A stretch of 6,260 nt of DNA from Prevotellaceae bacterium (GTDB lineage: Bacteria > Bacteroidota > Bacteroidia > Bacteroidales > UBA932): the NCBI GenBank assembly GCA_031257455.1, contig JAIROQ010000029.1:1-6260 (forward strand), in the 5' to 3' direction. The position numbers and the translations under genes are program-made. Position 1 is the first letter of the stretch. Every line of letters begins with the position of its first letter. A model generated the notes under the pieces. The model saw only the letters and a list, made by a program, of their open reading frames with translations. It was not told the origin of the DNA and made no database searches. Below, one piece after another: positions 1 to 5,895 of the stretch.

Positions 1-2
1 CA

Positions 3-140
3 TCCCGCAACCCTCCCATGAACTATTTTGGCAGTTGCTACACATGTAGCAACCCTCCCGAAGCCCTTCAGATGACTTGCCGCACATGCGGCAACCTTTC
101 CGATGGCGCAAGCCAAATCTGTAAATCTGTAAATCCGTAA
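3..140 (+). CDS. possible partial ORF with 14-residue CxxC repeats (doubtful)
   Basis: One forward frame is open from the window edge to the TAA at 138-140. Because the underlying DNA repeat is 42 bp, it reads as a 14-residue repeat: NPPMNYFGSCYTCS, then NPPEALQMTCRTCG, then a degenerate NLSDGASQICKSVN. Each full unit ends in CxTC followed by S or G, like a zinc-knuckle pair. The first in-frame ATG is at 18-20, but the frame may begin upstream of the window. The minus strand of the same DNA (96 down to 1) is also open and also reads as a 14-residue CxMC repeat, because the CxxC codons lie in a palindrome. The cysteine pattern may therefore be a by-product of the hairpin rather than a protein. 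I do not recognise a family and would not call it a gene without homologues. Confidence 0.2.
   Translation, partial: SRNPPMNYFGSCYTCSNPPEALQMTCRTCGNLSDGASQICKSVNP
7..132. repeat. 42-bp tandem repeat array with hairpins (right end of array)
   Basis: The word GCAACC recurs at 7, 49 and 91, exactly 42 bp apart. Units 1 and 2 (7-48, 49-90) share their first 11 bases and most of their last 17; unit 3 (from 91) is degenerate and loses the pattern after about 110. Each unit boundary is a hairpin. Positions 34-53 form GTTGCTAC-ACAT-GTAGCAAC and 77-94 form TTGCCGC-ACAT-GCGGCAA. The loop is identical, and two stem pairs change in a compensating way (T-A to C-G, A-T to G-C). The array appears to continue past the left edge of the window. 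The middle of each unit differs. The period is too short for a CRISPR array. Function is unknown; a REP-like or structured repeat is the simplest reading. Confidence 0.75.
115..138. repeat. 8-bp tandem repeat, three copies
   Basis: AAATCTGT (115-122), AAATCTGT (123-130) and AAATCCGT (131-138) follow each other without gaps, with one base changed in the third copy. The array starts where the 42-bp repeat decays. Short word repeats of this kind suggest slippage in non-coding DNA. Confidence 0.8.
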
Positions 141-160
141 TTAGTCACATTATTCCATTC

Positions 161-188
161 TCCATTTTCCACTTTCCATTTTCCACTT
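161..188. repeat. 14-bp perfect tandem repeat, two copies
   Basis: TCCATTTTCCACTT occurs at 161-174 and again at 175-188 with no mismatch. A partial copy (TTCCATTC) lies just before it and TC follows. The tract is pyrimidine-rich on this strand and lies 14 bp upstream of the apbE promoter-like box. It overlaps the place where a -33 element would be expected. Confidence 0.8.
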
Positions 189-201
189 TCAACTAAATAC
201 G

Positions 202-209
202 TATCTTTA
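202..209 (+). promoter_or_regulatory. putative -7 box of the apbE promoter
   Basis: TATCTTTA matches the Bacteroidota -7 consensus TAnnTTTG at all but the last base. It ends 14 bp before the apbE ATG at 224, so the leader would be very short and is A-rich (eight A's at 211-218). No good TTTG is seen at the -33 distance, where the 14-bp repeat lies instead. No Shine-Dalgarno sequence precedes the start, which is normal in this phylum. Confidence 0.5.
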
Positions 210-223
210 CAAAAAAAATCGCT

Positions 224-1201
224 ATGACCAACAGGTACCGTATAATTATTGCCTGCCTTTTATTTTCCGCCTGCGCTTCCCGTTCCGGCGATTACCAGGC
301 CATTGAAGGCTTTACGTTGGGCACTACATTTCGTATAGTATATGAAGGCGTGCCGCCCGCCGCCGTGCAGGCCGGCATTGATTCGGTGCTGGAGCAAATC
401 GACCATGCGCTCTCGGTATATAATCCGCAATCCATTATTTCCAAAGTGAACCGCAATGAGGCGGTCATGGTGGACAGTTTTTTTACTGCCGTATTCCGGC
501 GCAGTTATGAGATTTATTTGGAGACGGACGGCGCTTTTGATATTTCCGCGTCCCCCCTGTTTAACGCATGGGGCTTCGGTTTCACCGATCGCGAAATGAT
601 GACGCAGGCAAAAGTGGACAGCCTGAAACAATTTTCCGGCATGCACCATGTTCGTCTGGAAGGCGCGCGCATTGTGAAAGACGACCCCCGCGTAACCCTT
701 AATGCCAACGCCATTGCCAAGGGGTTTGGCGTGGACAGGGTAGCGTTGTTTCTGGAACAGTCGGGCAGTCGTAATTACCTTGTCGAAATCGGCGGGGAAG
801 TGCGCTGCAAGGGAAAGAACGCCGAAGGCAAAGACTGGGCTATCGGCATCGACAAGCCGTTAGACGGGAACATGTTTCCCGGCGAACACCTGCAAACAGT
901 CGTACGCCTTACGGATAAAGCGTTGGCCACATCTGGCAACTATCGTCAATACTATGAAGAAAACGGGAAAAAGTATGCGCATACTATTCATCCGGCTACC
1001 GGCTATCCGGTGGCGCACAACCTGCTTAGCGCAACTGTCCTTGCCGGCGACTGCATGACTGCAGACGCTTATGCCACCGCCTTTATGGTCGTGGGTCTGG
1101 AAGGAGCGCAACAACTCCTGGCCGCCCATCCCGAACTGGGCGCGTACCTGATTTATGAGCATCAGGGGAAACTGTGCGTGTACGAGCGAGAGGGCAACTA
1201 A
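224..1201 (+). CDS. apbE: FAD:protein FMN transferase, ApbE family lipoprotein
   Basis: ApbE enzymes split FAD and attach the FMN part to a threonine of exported flavoproteins such as NqrB, NqrC or RnfG, using Mg2+. The protein is 325 residues, a usual length. It starts with a short basic N-terminus, a hydrophobic stretch at 6-16 and Cys17 in LFSAC, which suggests a lipoprotein signal; Phe at -3 makes the lipobox slightly non-standard. Family landmarks appear in order: TDGAFDIS (101-108), NANAIAKGFGVD (160-171), VEIGGEVRCKG (187-197), ATSGNYRQ (235-242), HTIHPATGYPV (253-263), and the ADAYATAF segment (280-287), whose Asp281 and Thr285 correspond to the family's metal-binding residues. No Nqr or Rnf gene lies in the window, so the substrate is not shown. 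The gene stands alone on the plus strand and converges on the MATE gene. The start is supported by the signal peptide and the promoter-like box just upstream. Confidence 0.95.
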   Translation: MTNRYRIIIACLLFSACASRSGDYQAIEGFTLGTTFRIVYEGVPPAAVQAGIDSVLEQIDHALSVYNPQSIISKVNRNEAVMVDSFFTAVFRRSYEIYLETDGAFDISASPLFNAWGFGFTDREMMTQAKVDSLKQFSGMHHVRLEGARIVKDDPRVTLNANAIAKGFGVDRVALFLEQSGSRNYLVEIGGEVRCKGKNAEGKDWAIGIDKPLDGNMFPGEHLQTVVRLTDKALATSGNYRQYYEENGKKYAHTIHPATGYPVAHNLLSATVLAGDCMTADAYATAFMVVGLEGAQQLLAAHPELGAYLIYEHQGKLCVYEREGN

Positions 1202-1203
1202 AG

Positions 1204-1288
1204 ATTTGAAGATTTAAAAATTTAAAGATTGAAAGATTTCAGGGTTTAAAGATTGAAAGATTTAAAGGGGAGAAACAGTTTTAAACCC
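1204..1288. repeat. AT-rich repeated words between convergent genes
   Basis: The spacer between apbE and the MATE gene is built from variants of AAAGATTT and AAAGATTG. A 19-bp word, TTTAAAGATTGAAAGATTT, occurs twice without mismatch (1221-1239 and 1245-1263, period 24). In addition GGGTTTAAA (1242-1250) is the exact reverse complement of TTTAAACCC (1280-1288), with a 29-nt loop; the right arm covers the MATE stop codon. That hairpin lacks a T-tract, so it is at best a weak transcription stop for either gene. No other terminator is visible here. Confidence 0.75.
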
Positions 1289-2699
1289 TTGCGGAGAAGT
1301 CCTTTGATACGTCCGGATTTTCTACGTCTTCTTCAGGCGCATGGCGGCGTGATATTATTGCTTTTTTCATCCATTTTCCCGATTTATAATAAATATATGC
1401 GCCTGCAAATCCAATAATCCATCCCACTACAATCGACCACCAGATGCCGGTTTCCGCCATTGCTGTTTGCGAAAGAAACCATGCTACCGGCACCCGTACA
1501 AACCACAGTCCGAAAAGCGTGATGAACATCGGGACGAGCGTTGCCCCTGCGCCGCGCATCACGCCGTTGAGGGTAAACATGGAGCAGAAGACAAAGTAAA
1601 AAGAACAAATAATTACCAAATATTCATAGCCGATATGTACTACTTCCATGCTGTCGGCAATGGACGTATCCACAAAAAGGCGCATGATGGGCTTGCCGAA
1701 CAGGAGCATGACCAGCGTGGTCAATATACAGGTAATATTCGTCATAATCAAGGTCGCTTTCAGTCCGCGCTTGATGCGGTCATAACGTCCGGCGCCGATA
1801 TTTTGTCCCACAAAACCCGACAATGCCGCCGCAAAGTTCATGGCAGGCATGGCAACGAACATGTCCACACGTCCGGCGGCCGTATAAGCGGCAATAGTAT
1901 TTACGCCAAATTGATTGACAATAGCCATGAGCGCCAAGCTGCCAAGTCCTACGAAGGTTTGCTGTACGCCGGACGGCAAGCCGATGCGCAGGGCTTCGCG
2001 GAAAGCCGTTTTGTCGAATGTCAAATTCAGCAGCGACAACCGAACGAGGCTGCGCGAATAGTACAAGTACGCCAATGTCGCCCACCATGAAAGCAACGTG
2101 GCAATAGTGGTAGCCCACGCAGCGCCTTTTATTCCCCAGCCTAATTCGGCGACAAACCAGTAGTCCAGTCCGGCATTCAGCATGGTGGAAAGTATCAGGA
2201 AATACAGCGGCGTTTTCGAGTTGCCTATGCCGCGCAATACCGCCGCCACGCCATAGTAGCAAAACATCGGCACGGAGGAAGTGAGTATAAGTACGGAAAA
2301 ATATTCTGAGGCATCGGGAATAATTTCTGCCGGCAAAGCAATTAATTTGAATATATCTTCGCTGAAAAACCAGCCTGCCGCCGCTACGATAATACCGGCG
2401 AGGAATAATGTGATATTAATGGTATCGGAAGCGCGGCGCACTTTTTCGTATTGTTTGGCGCCGAAATATTGCGATACGACTACCGAGCCGCCTATCGTCA
2501 GTCCCATGACCATCGCGCTAACGGAAAAAAGAATGGGAAACGATGCGCCGACTGCCGCCAGCGCTTCACGTCCGAGATACTGCCCCACCACGATACTGTC
2601 CACCATGTTGTACAGTTGTTGAAATACGTTGCCAATCAACATGGGCATGGCAAACTTAAAAATTACTGATGCTTCTTTTCCCTGTGTAAGGTCTTTCAT
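1281..2699 (-). CDS. MATE family multidrug/cation efflux transporter
   Basis: This is a 472-residue inner-membrane antiporter of the MATE (NorM/DinF) superfamily, which exports drugs or metabolites in exchange for Na+ or H+. Length and hydrophobicity fit the standard 12 membrane helices in two similar halves. Family signatures are visible in both halves: QLYNMVDSIVVGQYLG (28-43) in helix 1, VLRGIGNSKTPL (154-165) at the end of the first half, VGQNIGAGRYDRIKRG (297-312), and the matching GVMRGAGATLVP (379-390) in the second half. The tail (450-472) is polar and probably cytoplasmic. The start is supported by the MKDLTQG opening typical of the family and by a -7 box about 32 bp upstream. The gene appears to be transcribed on its own, since a terminator lies just before its promoter. 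The substrate cannot be read from the sequence. Confidence 0.93.
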   Translation of the reverse strand: MKDLTQGKEASVIFKFAMPMLIGNVFQQLYNMVDSIVVGQYLGREALAAVGASFPILFSVSAMVMGLTIGGSVVVSQYFGAKQYEKVRRASDTINITLFLAGIIVAAAGWFFSEDIFKLIALPAEIIPDASEYFSVLILTSSVPMFCYYGVAAVLRGIGNSKTPLYFLILSTMLNAGLDYWFVAELGWGIKGAAWATTIATLLSWWATLAYLYYSRSLVRLSLLNLTFDKTAFREALRIGLPSGVQQTFVGLGSLALMAIVNQFGVNTIAAYTAAGRVDMFVAMPAMNFAAALSGFVGQNIGAGRYDRIKRGLKATLIMTNITCILTTLVMLLFGKPIMRLFVDTSIADSMEVVHIGYEYLVIICSFYFVFCSMFTLNGVMRGAGATLVPMFITLFGLWFVRVPVAWFLSQTAMAETGIWWSIVVGWIIGFAGAYIYYKSGKWMKKAIISRRHAPEEDVENPDVSKDFSARV

Positions 2700-2731
2700 G
2701 TACTCGAAAAATAATTGAAATATTTGGATTG

Positions 2732-2739
2732 CAAAGATA
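2732..2739 (-). promoter_or_regulatory. -7 box upstream of the MATE gene
   Basis: On the minus strand this reads TATCTTTG, a full match to TAnnTTTG, with its 3' end 32 bp before the MATE start codon. The region where a -33 TTTG should lie is taken up by the terminator hairpin of the preceding gene and has no good match. The leader is A/T-rich and lacks a Shine-Dalgarno site. Confidence 0.65.
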
Positions 2740-2742
2740 CAT

Positions 2743-2769
2743 AAAAAAAGCCGAACGCGTTGTCCGGCT
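2743..2769 (-). terminator. Rho-independent terminator of the small lipoprotein gene
   Basis: Read on the minus strand, AGCCGGAC and GTTCGGCT pair (2769-2762 with 2756-2749) as eight base pairs including one G-T, around a five-base loop. The closing T begins a run of seven T's that ends at 2743. It lies 27 bp after the stop codon of the lipoprotein gene. This is the clearest intrinsic terminator in the window. Confidence 0.85.
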
Positions 2770-2796
2770 TCCTATTTGGATGATTGCTACAATACT

Positions 2797-3351
2797 TTAT
2801 TTGGTTTCGGTTTCGCCTTCGCAGTGTTTCGTGCTGTCTTTTTTGCAGCAGGCTTTTGTAGAATCTTTTTTGCAAGCCGCTTCTGCTTCTTTGTCGCATG
2901 GCGCCACTTCTATCGCCGTAGCGTTGATGGAGTATTTATGGATAACGCCTTCCGCCACGATGATGTTTTTGATTTTTTCGGCTTTTGCGAGCAATCCGGC
3001 TTTTGCAGTAGAGTCTTCCGTAGCATTGGCCTCATCGGTCAACGTAGCAATGAAAGTTTCATCAATGATTTCTTCGTTGATGACGCCTTTCACTTTCAAC
3101 ACCGCGCCTTCTGCGTTTTCAGGAATAACAAGGCCTTCGCCGGGAACTACAGTAATCGCATTTTTTTCGCTACCGGTAATTTGAAGCGCTCCCGAATGGC
3201 AGCAAACATGCGCTAAACCGGCAACAGTAACTTCTTTGCCGATGTACTCCACAGGGTTTTCGTAGAACTTATCTACACATAAACCCGCATCTTTTGTGCC
3301 GCAGGCTGCTAAAACTAAAGCAAGCGCGGCGATAGATAAAATTTGTTTCAT
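2797..3351 (-). CDS. small lipoprotein with cysteine-rich duplicated tail, function unknown
   Basis: The 184-residue product has a clear lipoprotein signal: a basic MKQ start, a hydrophobic stretch, and the lipobox LAAC with Cys17. It should therefore be anchored at the cell envelope. Residues 25-150 look like a small beta-rich domain, perhaps an OB-fold (YIGKEVTVAGLAHVC, then AVLKVKGVINEE), with a Cys-Cys-His cluster at 50-52; this fold assignment is inference from pattern only. The C-terminal 33 residues hold Cys152, Cys160, Cys168, Cys169 and Cys177. They include a duplicated nonapeptide, CKKDSTKAC then CKKDSTKHC (160-177). A metal-binding or redox role is possible but unproven. I do not recognise a named family. 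A TACCTTTG box lies 71 bp upstream and a strong terminator follows, so it seems to be a single-gene transcript. Confidence 0.85.
   Translation of the reverse strand: MKQILSIAALALVLAACGTKDAGLCVDKFYENPVEYIGKEVTVAGLAHVCCHSGALQITGSEKNAITVVPGEGLVIPENAEGAVLKVKGVINEEIIDETFIATLTDEANATEDSTAKAGLLAKAEKIKNIIVAEGVIHKYSINATAIEVAPCDKEAEAACKKDSTKACCKKDSTKHCEGETETK
2821..2874 (-). repeat. 27-bp coding duplication in the lipoprotein tail
   Basis: Two adjacent 27-bp units encode CKKDSTKAC (2874-2848) and CKKDSTKHC (2847-2821). Apart from the Ala/His codon, the differences are silent: Asp GAT/GAC, Ser TCT/AGC, Thr ACA/ACG. The serine change needs more than one base substitution. The duplication is therefore not recent, and the peptide seems to have been kept. 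Confidence 0.8.
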
Positions 3352-3422
3352 TGTTTGTAAGTTTTATTTGTCATTTGTTTTTAAAAAGGTTAATTAAGAT
3401 TTACAGTACGTAAAAACTTTTG

Positions 3423-3430
3423 CAAAGGTA
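3423..3430 (-). promoter_or_regulatory. -7 box upstream of the lipoprotein gene
   Basis: The minus strand reads TACCTTTG, a full match to TAnnTTTG. Transcription would start near 3416 and give an AT-rich leader of about 65 nt. The -33 region holds only an imperfect TTTA. The box lies between murB and the lipoprotein gene. It suggests the lipoprotein has its own promoter, although no strong terminator separates it from murB, so read-through is possible. Confidence 0.6.
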
Positions 3431-3487
3431 GGAATTTATTTCTAAATAGCTATCATCTCTGTGGCGTTTTTATTAAAAATTTGTTAA

Positions 3488-4501
3488 TTATTGGACGATG
3501 TTCACTTCTGTTTCTAATTGTATGCCGAATTTTTCATAAACCGACTGGCGTATCATGGTTGACAGGGCGAGTGCATCCCGGCCTGTTCCGCCGCCGTAAT
3601 GCACTATTACCAGCGATTGCCGGTCATGTACGCCCACTGCGCCGATGCACTTGCCTTTCCACCCTGCCTGTTCGATAAGGCGGGCGGCCGGCAGTTTCAC
3701 GTAATTGACATCGATGGGATAGATAACCATTTTCGGGTCTTTTAAAGCAAGCTCGTCCGCCAGTTTCTTGGGGACAACCGGGTTTTTGAAGAAACTGCCG
3801 GCGTTGCCCAGTATTTGCGGGTCGGGTAATTTTTTCCGGCGAATGGCGATAATGGCTTTGCGGAGCGTTTGCAGCGTCACGTCCGGGTATTTCCGCAACT
3901 CCTCTTCTACATAGCCGTAGTATGTGCGCAATACCGGATGTTTCGCCAGCCGGAAAATCACGTGCGTTACAATCAGCCTGTCGCGCCACGCCTGCTTGAA
4001 AATGCTGTCGCGGTAACTGAAGGCGCATTCCTCGGCGCTGAATACTTTCCGTTCTCCGGTAGCTTTGAGGATACATTCTACTTGCCGGATAGTGTGTTTC
4101 ACTTCCATTCCGTATGCGCCGATATTCTGCACCGGCGATGCGCCCACATGGCCGGGAATGAAAGACAGGTTTTCAACGCCCCCCCAGTGATGCTGCACGG
4201 CATACGCCACAAAGTCGTCCCACACCACGCCGGCGCCCACGCGCAAATGAACGGTCTCTGCTGTTTCCTCTATTTTTTCTATACCGGTAATGCGCGGTTG
4301 AATAACCAGACCGTTAAAATCGGAGCAAAACAGGATATTGCTGCCACCGCCCAGAACCAATTGCGGCAAGTGGGCATAGCGATTGTCCGAAAGTAATTTT
4401 TCCAGCGCTTCTACGGTTTCCGGCGCGGCAAAGAATTTGGCGCGTACGTCAAAGCCGAACGTGTTTAGCTCTTTTAATGAGTAATCGGTATGTACTGTCA
4501 T
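3488..4501 (-). CDS. murB: UDP-N-acetylmuramate dehydrogenase (MurB)
   Basis: MurB is the cytoplasmic FAD enzyme that uses NADPH to reduce UDP-GlcNAc-enolpyruvate to UDP-MurNAc, the second committed step of peptidoglycan precursor synthesis. The 337-residue protein matches the type I (E. coli-like) form in length and order. It has SLKELNTFGFD near the N-terminus (8-18), the FAD-binding GGGSN (51-55), IPGHVGASPVQNIGAYG (115-131), SYRDSIFK (162-169) with catalytic Arg164, NAGSFFKNPVV (233-243) with the proton-donor Ser236, and LETEV near the end with Glu332. All three catalytic residues are therefore present, and nothing is truncated. The start ATG lies 9 bp downstream of the stop of the DoxX/MauE-like gene, so the two are probably cotranscribed from the promoter near 5800. 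No Shine-Dalgarno site is seen. Confidence 0.97.
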   Translation of the reverse strand: MTVHTDYSLKELNTFGFDVRAKFFAAPETVEALEKLLSDNRYAHLPQLVLGGGSNILFCSDFNGLVIQPRITGIEKIEETAETVHLRVGAGVVWDDFVAYAVQHHWGGVENLSFIPGHVGASPVQNIGAYGMEVKHTIRQVECILKATGERKVFSAEECAFSYRDSIFKQAWRDRLIVTHVIFRLAKHPVLRTYYGYVEEELRKYPDVTLQTLRKAIIAIRRKKLPDPQILGNAGSFFKNPVVPKKLADELALKDPKMVIYPIDVNYVKLPAARLIEQAGWKGKCIGAVGVHDRQSLVIVHYGGGTGRDALALSTMIRQSVYEKFGIQLETEVNIVQ

Positions 4502-4510
4502 TTGGATATT

Positions 4511-5779
4511 TTAAGAACCGGTAGCCGGCGCGTTGGCGGCTTTCTTCTTCGCGAGTTGCCGGAAGACAAAAAACCAAACCGTCATGGCGGCAAACAGGAT
4601 AAGGAATAATATTTCGGTTGTAAGTTGTTCTTGGATTTTATGGCAGACAATTAGCTTCTCACTGCCGGTAACGGTCAGTTTTTTCTGCACCTCTTCCGGC
4701 GATGGAATATCCGCCGCGTTCCATTTTGCGAGGATGGTAGCGTCCTGTATCAAGACCAGGCCGGGATTGGCGCGTACCATGCTCTTCAACGGTTTTTCGT
4801 CTGTGTTGTAGAAAGGATACATCGCGCCGGTTTGTACGGCGAACTGCGCTATCTCTTCTTCTCCCGAGCCGGAGAGCGCAAAGAAATGCCGGTTGTCCTG
4901 CACGGCGCAATAATCCGCCAGCGCATTTATTTTTGCGGCGTATTTCAAAGAAGCGTCTTCGGCGTGCGGCAACACCAATAAAAATACATAACCCGGCAGC
5001 TGCAATATCGAATCGGTAACGTCCGTGCGGTCGGACAGCTCCAGAATGCTAAAATCGACCATCGGCGACACATAACCTTTTTTGATTACTTTATTGGCTA
5101 CCCGCACGAACTTCCATGCCGTATCTTTCGGATAATTTTCCATCGTAAATTCCTGCTCACGTCCGTCTTTTTCGTAATATAATAAAGTAGAAAATTCGTC
5201 CGGCCGGTTGTCGTTCTTTACTTCCGTAATGTTTGCGCCGACCTTGTAGGCCATGAAATCAATCAGCGGCAAATGGCGGTAGCAATAGACGGATAAAATC
5301 ACCGGCAGCAATGCCAGCGCGCCTGCCGTAATCCATTCCGTGCGGCACGGGGCGAATGATTTATAGTTGCCGCGCTGCCAAAACAGCACGCCGGCAAACG
5401 GCAGGATGAGGAGATTTTTGAAAAAGGTCTGCCAGTTGGTCAATTTGATGGCTTCGCCGAAGCAGCCGCAGTCGGTTACAGGATTGAAAACAGCCAGTAT
5501 CAACGTAAGTACCGTAAAGAAACCTATAAATAACGCAGTCGCCCACGCCGTTTCTTTCATCCGCACGCCCAGCAGGGCGCAGCAACCAATCAATAATTCG
5601 GCGGAAGAAAGCAGTACGCCGAAATACAATGCTACAGGCGTCAAAAAAGCCATGCCGAAGGCCTTGAAATATTCCGTGAAAATAATCTGCGAGCCTGTCG
5701 GGTCAATGGCTTTCACATATCCTGAAAAAATAAACAGTACACCGATAAATACGCGGCAAATAATACGAATTGTTTTCAT
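4511..5779 (-). CDS. DoxX/MauE-like membrane protein with extracytoplasmic domain (BT_3928 type)
   Basis: The 422-residue protein starts with about five membrane helices (roughly 5-22, 44-70, 78-99, 117-135, 150-165), a DoxX/MauE-like arrangement that opens with FIGVLFIFSGYVKAIDP (11-27). The motif DCGCFGEAIKLTNWQTFFKN (103-122) follows helix 3; CxCFGE is typical of MauE-related proteins. A soluble region of about 220 residues (170-387) follows. It resembles a thioredoxin-like fold late on (ANPGLVLIQDATILAKW, 337-353) but has no CxxC. A final helix (about 389-406) is followed by RQLAKKKAA. Positive charges (GVRMK loop, C-terminal KKK) place the soluble part outside the cytoplasm. It resembles the Bacteroides BT_3928-type family, whose function I do not know; a redox or envelope role is inference. 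It is probably the first gene of a unit with murB. Confidence 0.85.
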   Translation of the reverse strand: MKTIRIICRVFIGVLFIFSGYVKAIDPTGSQIIFTEYFKAFGMAFLTPVALYFGVLLSSAELLIGCCALLGVRMKETAWATALFIGFFTVLTLILAVFNPVTDCGCFGEAIKLTNWQTFFKNLLILPFAGVLFWQRGNYKSFAPCRTEWITAGALALLPVILSVYCYRHLPLIDFMAYKVGANITEVKNDNRPDEFSTLLYYEKDGREQEFTMENYPKDTAWKFVRVANKVIKKGYVSPMVDFSILELSDRTDVTDSILQLPGYVFLLVLPHAEDASLKYAAKINALADYCAVQDNRHFFALSGSGEEEIAQFAVQTGAMYPFYNTDEKPLKSMVRANPGLVLIQDATILAKWNAADIPSPEEVQKKLTVTGSEKLIVCHKIQEQLTTEILFLILFAAMTVWFFVFRQLAKKKAANAPATGS

Positions 5780-5798
5780 ATCTGTAAAAATTTAGGCA

Positions 5799-5830
5799 CA
5801 AAGATAAGAAAAAAACACTCAACAAAGGTA
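5799..5830 (-). promoter_or_regulatory. promoter region of the DoxX-like/murB unit, two -7-like boxes
   Basis: On the minus strand there are two matches to TAnnTTTG: TACCTTTG (5830-5823) and TATCTTTG (5806-5799). The nearer one ends 19 bp before the start codon and would give a short A/T-rich leader. The TTTG of the upstream box lies 16 bp before the downstream box, so it could act as its -33 element rather than as a second promoter. A T-run sits between them. Confidence 0.65.
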
Positions 5831-5845
5831 AAACTTCATCCCCTG

Positions 5846-5869
5846 CCCCCTCTCCAACCGGAGAGGGGG
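5846..5869. repeat. perfect 10-bp GC-rich hairpin
   Basis: CCCCCTCTCC (5846-5855) and GGAGAGGGGG (5860-5869) pair perfectly around the loop AACC. It lies 16 bp beyond the upstream -7-like box of the DoxX-like gene. No T-tract follows on either strand, so a standard terminator is unlikely. From memory, hairpins built on CCCTCTCC/GGAGAGGG are frequent between genes in Bacteroidota; I cannot confirm this here. Confidence 0.85.
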
Positions 5870-5895
5870 TTAGTGACCCGTTGGCGCTTGGCGCA

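Noticed and set aside
7..122. CRISPR array
   Set aside because: The period is only 42 bp, the conserved part is split around a hairpin, and the variable part is about 14-18 bp. No cas gene is in the window.
1467..2090. A 207-codon forward open frame opposite the MATE gene
   Set aside because: It lies fully within a well-supported MATE coding region on the other strand. The product is rich in His, Arg and Gln, with no domain or signal and no promoter-like box.
3462..3490. Terminator after murB
   Set aside because: Only a weak AT-only inverted repeat (ATTAA/TTAAT) is present, with no GC-rich stem.
5846..5869. Intrinsic terminator
   Set aside because: The hairpin is strong, but neither strand has a T-run after it, and it lies upstream of a promoter rather than after a gene seen here.
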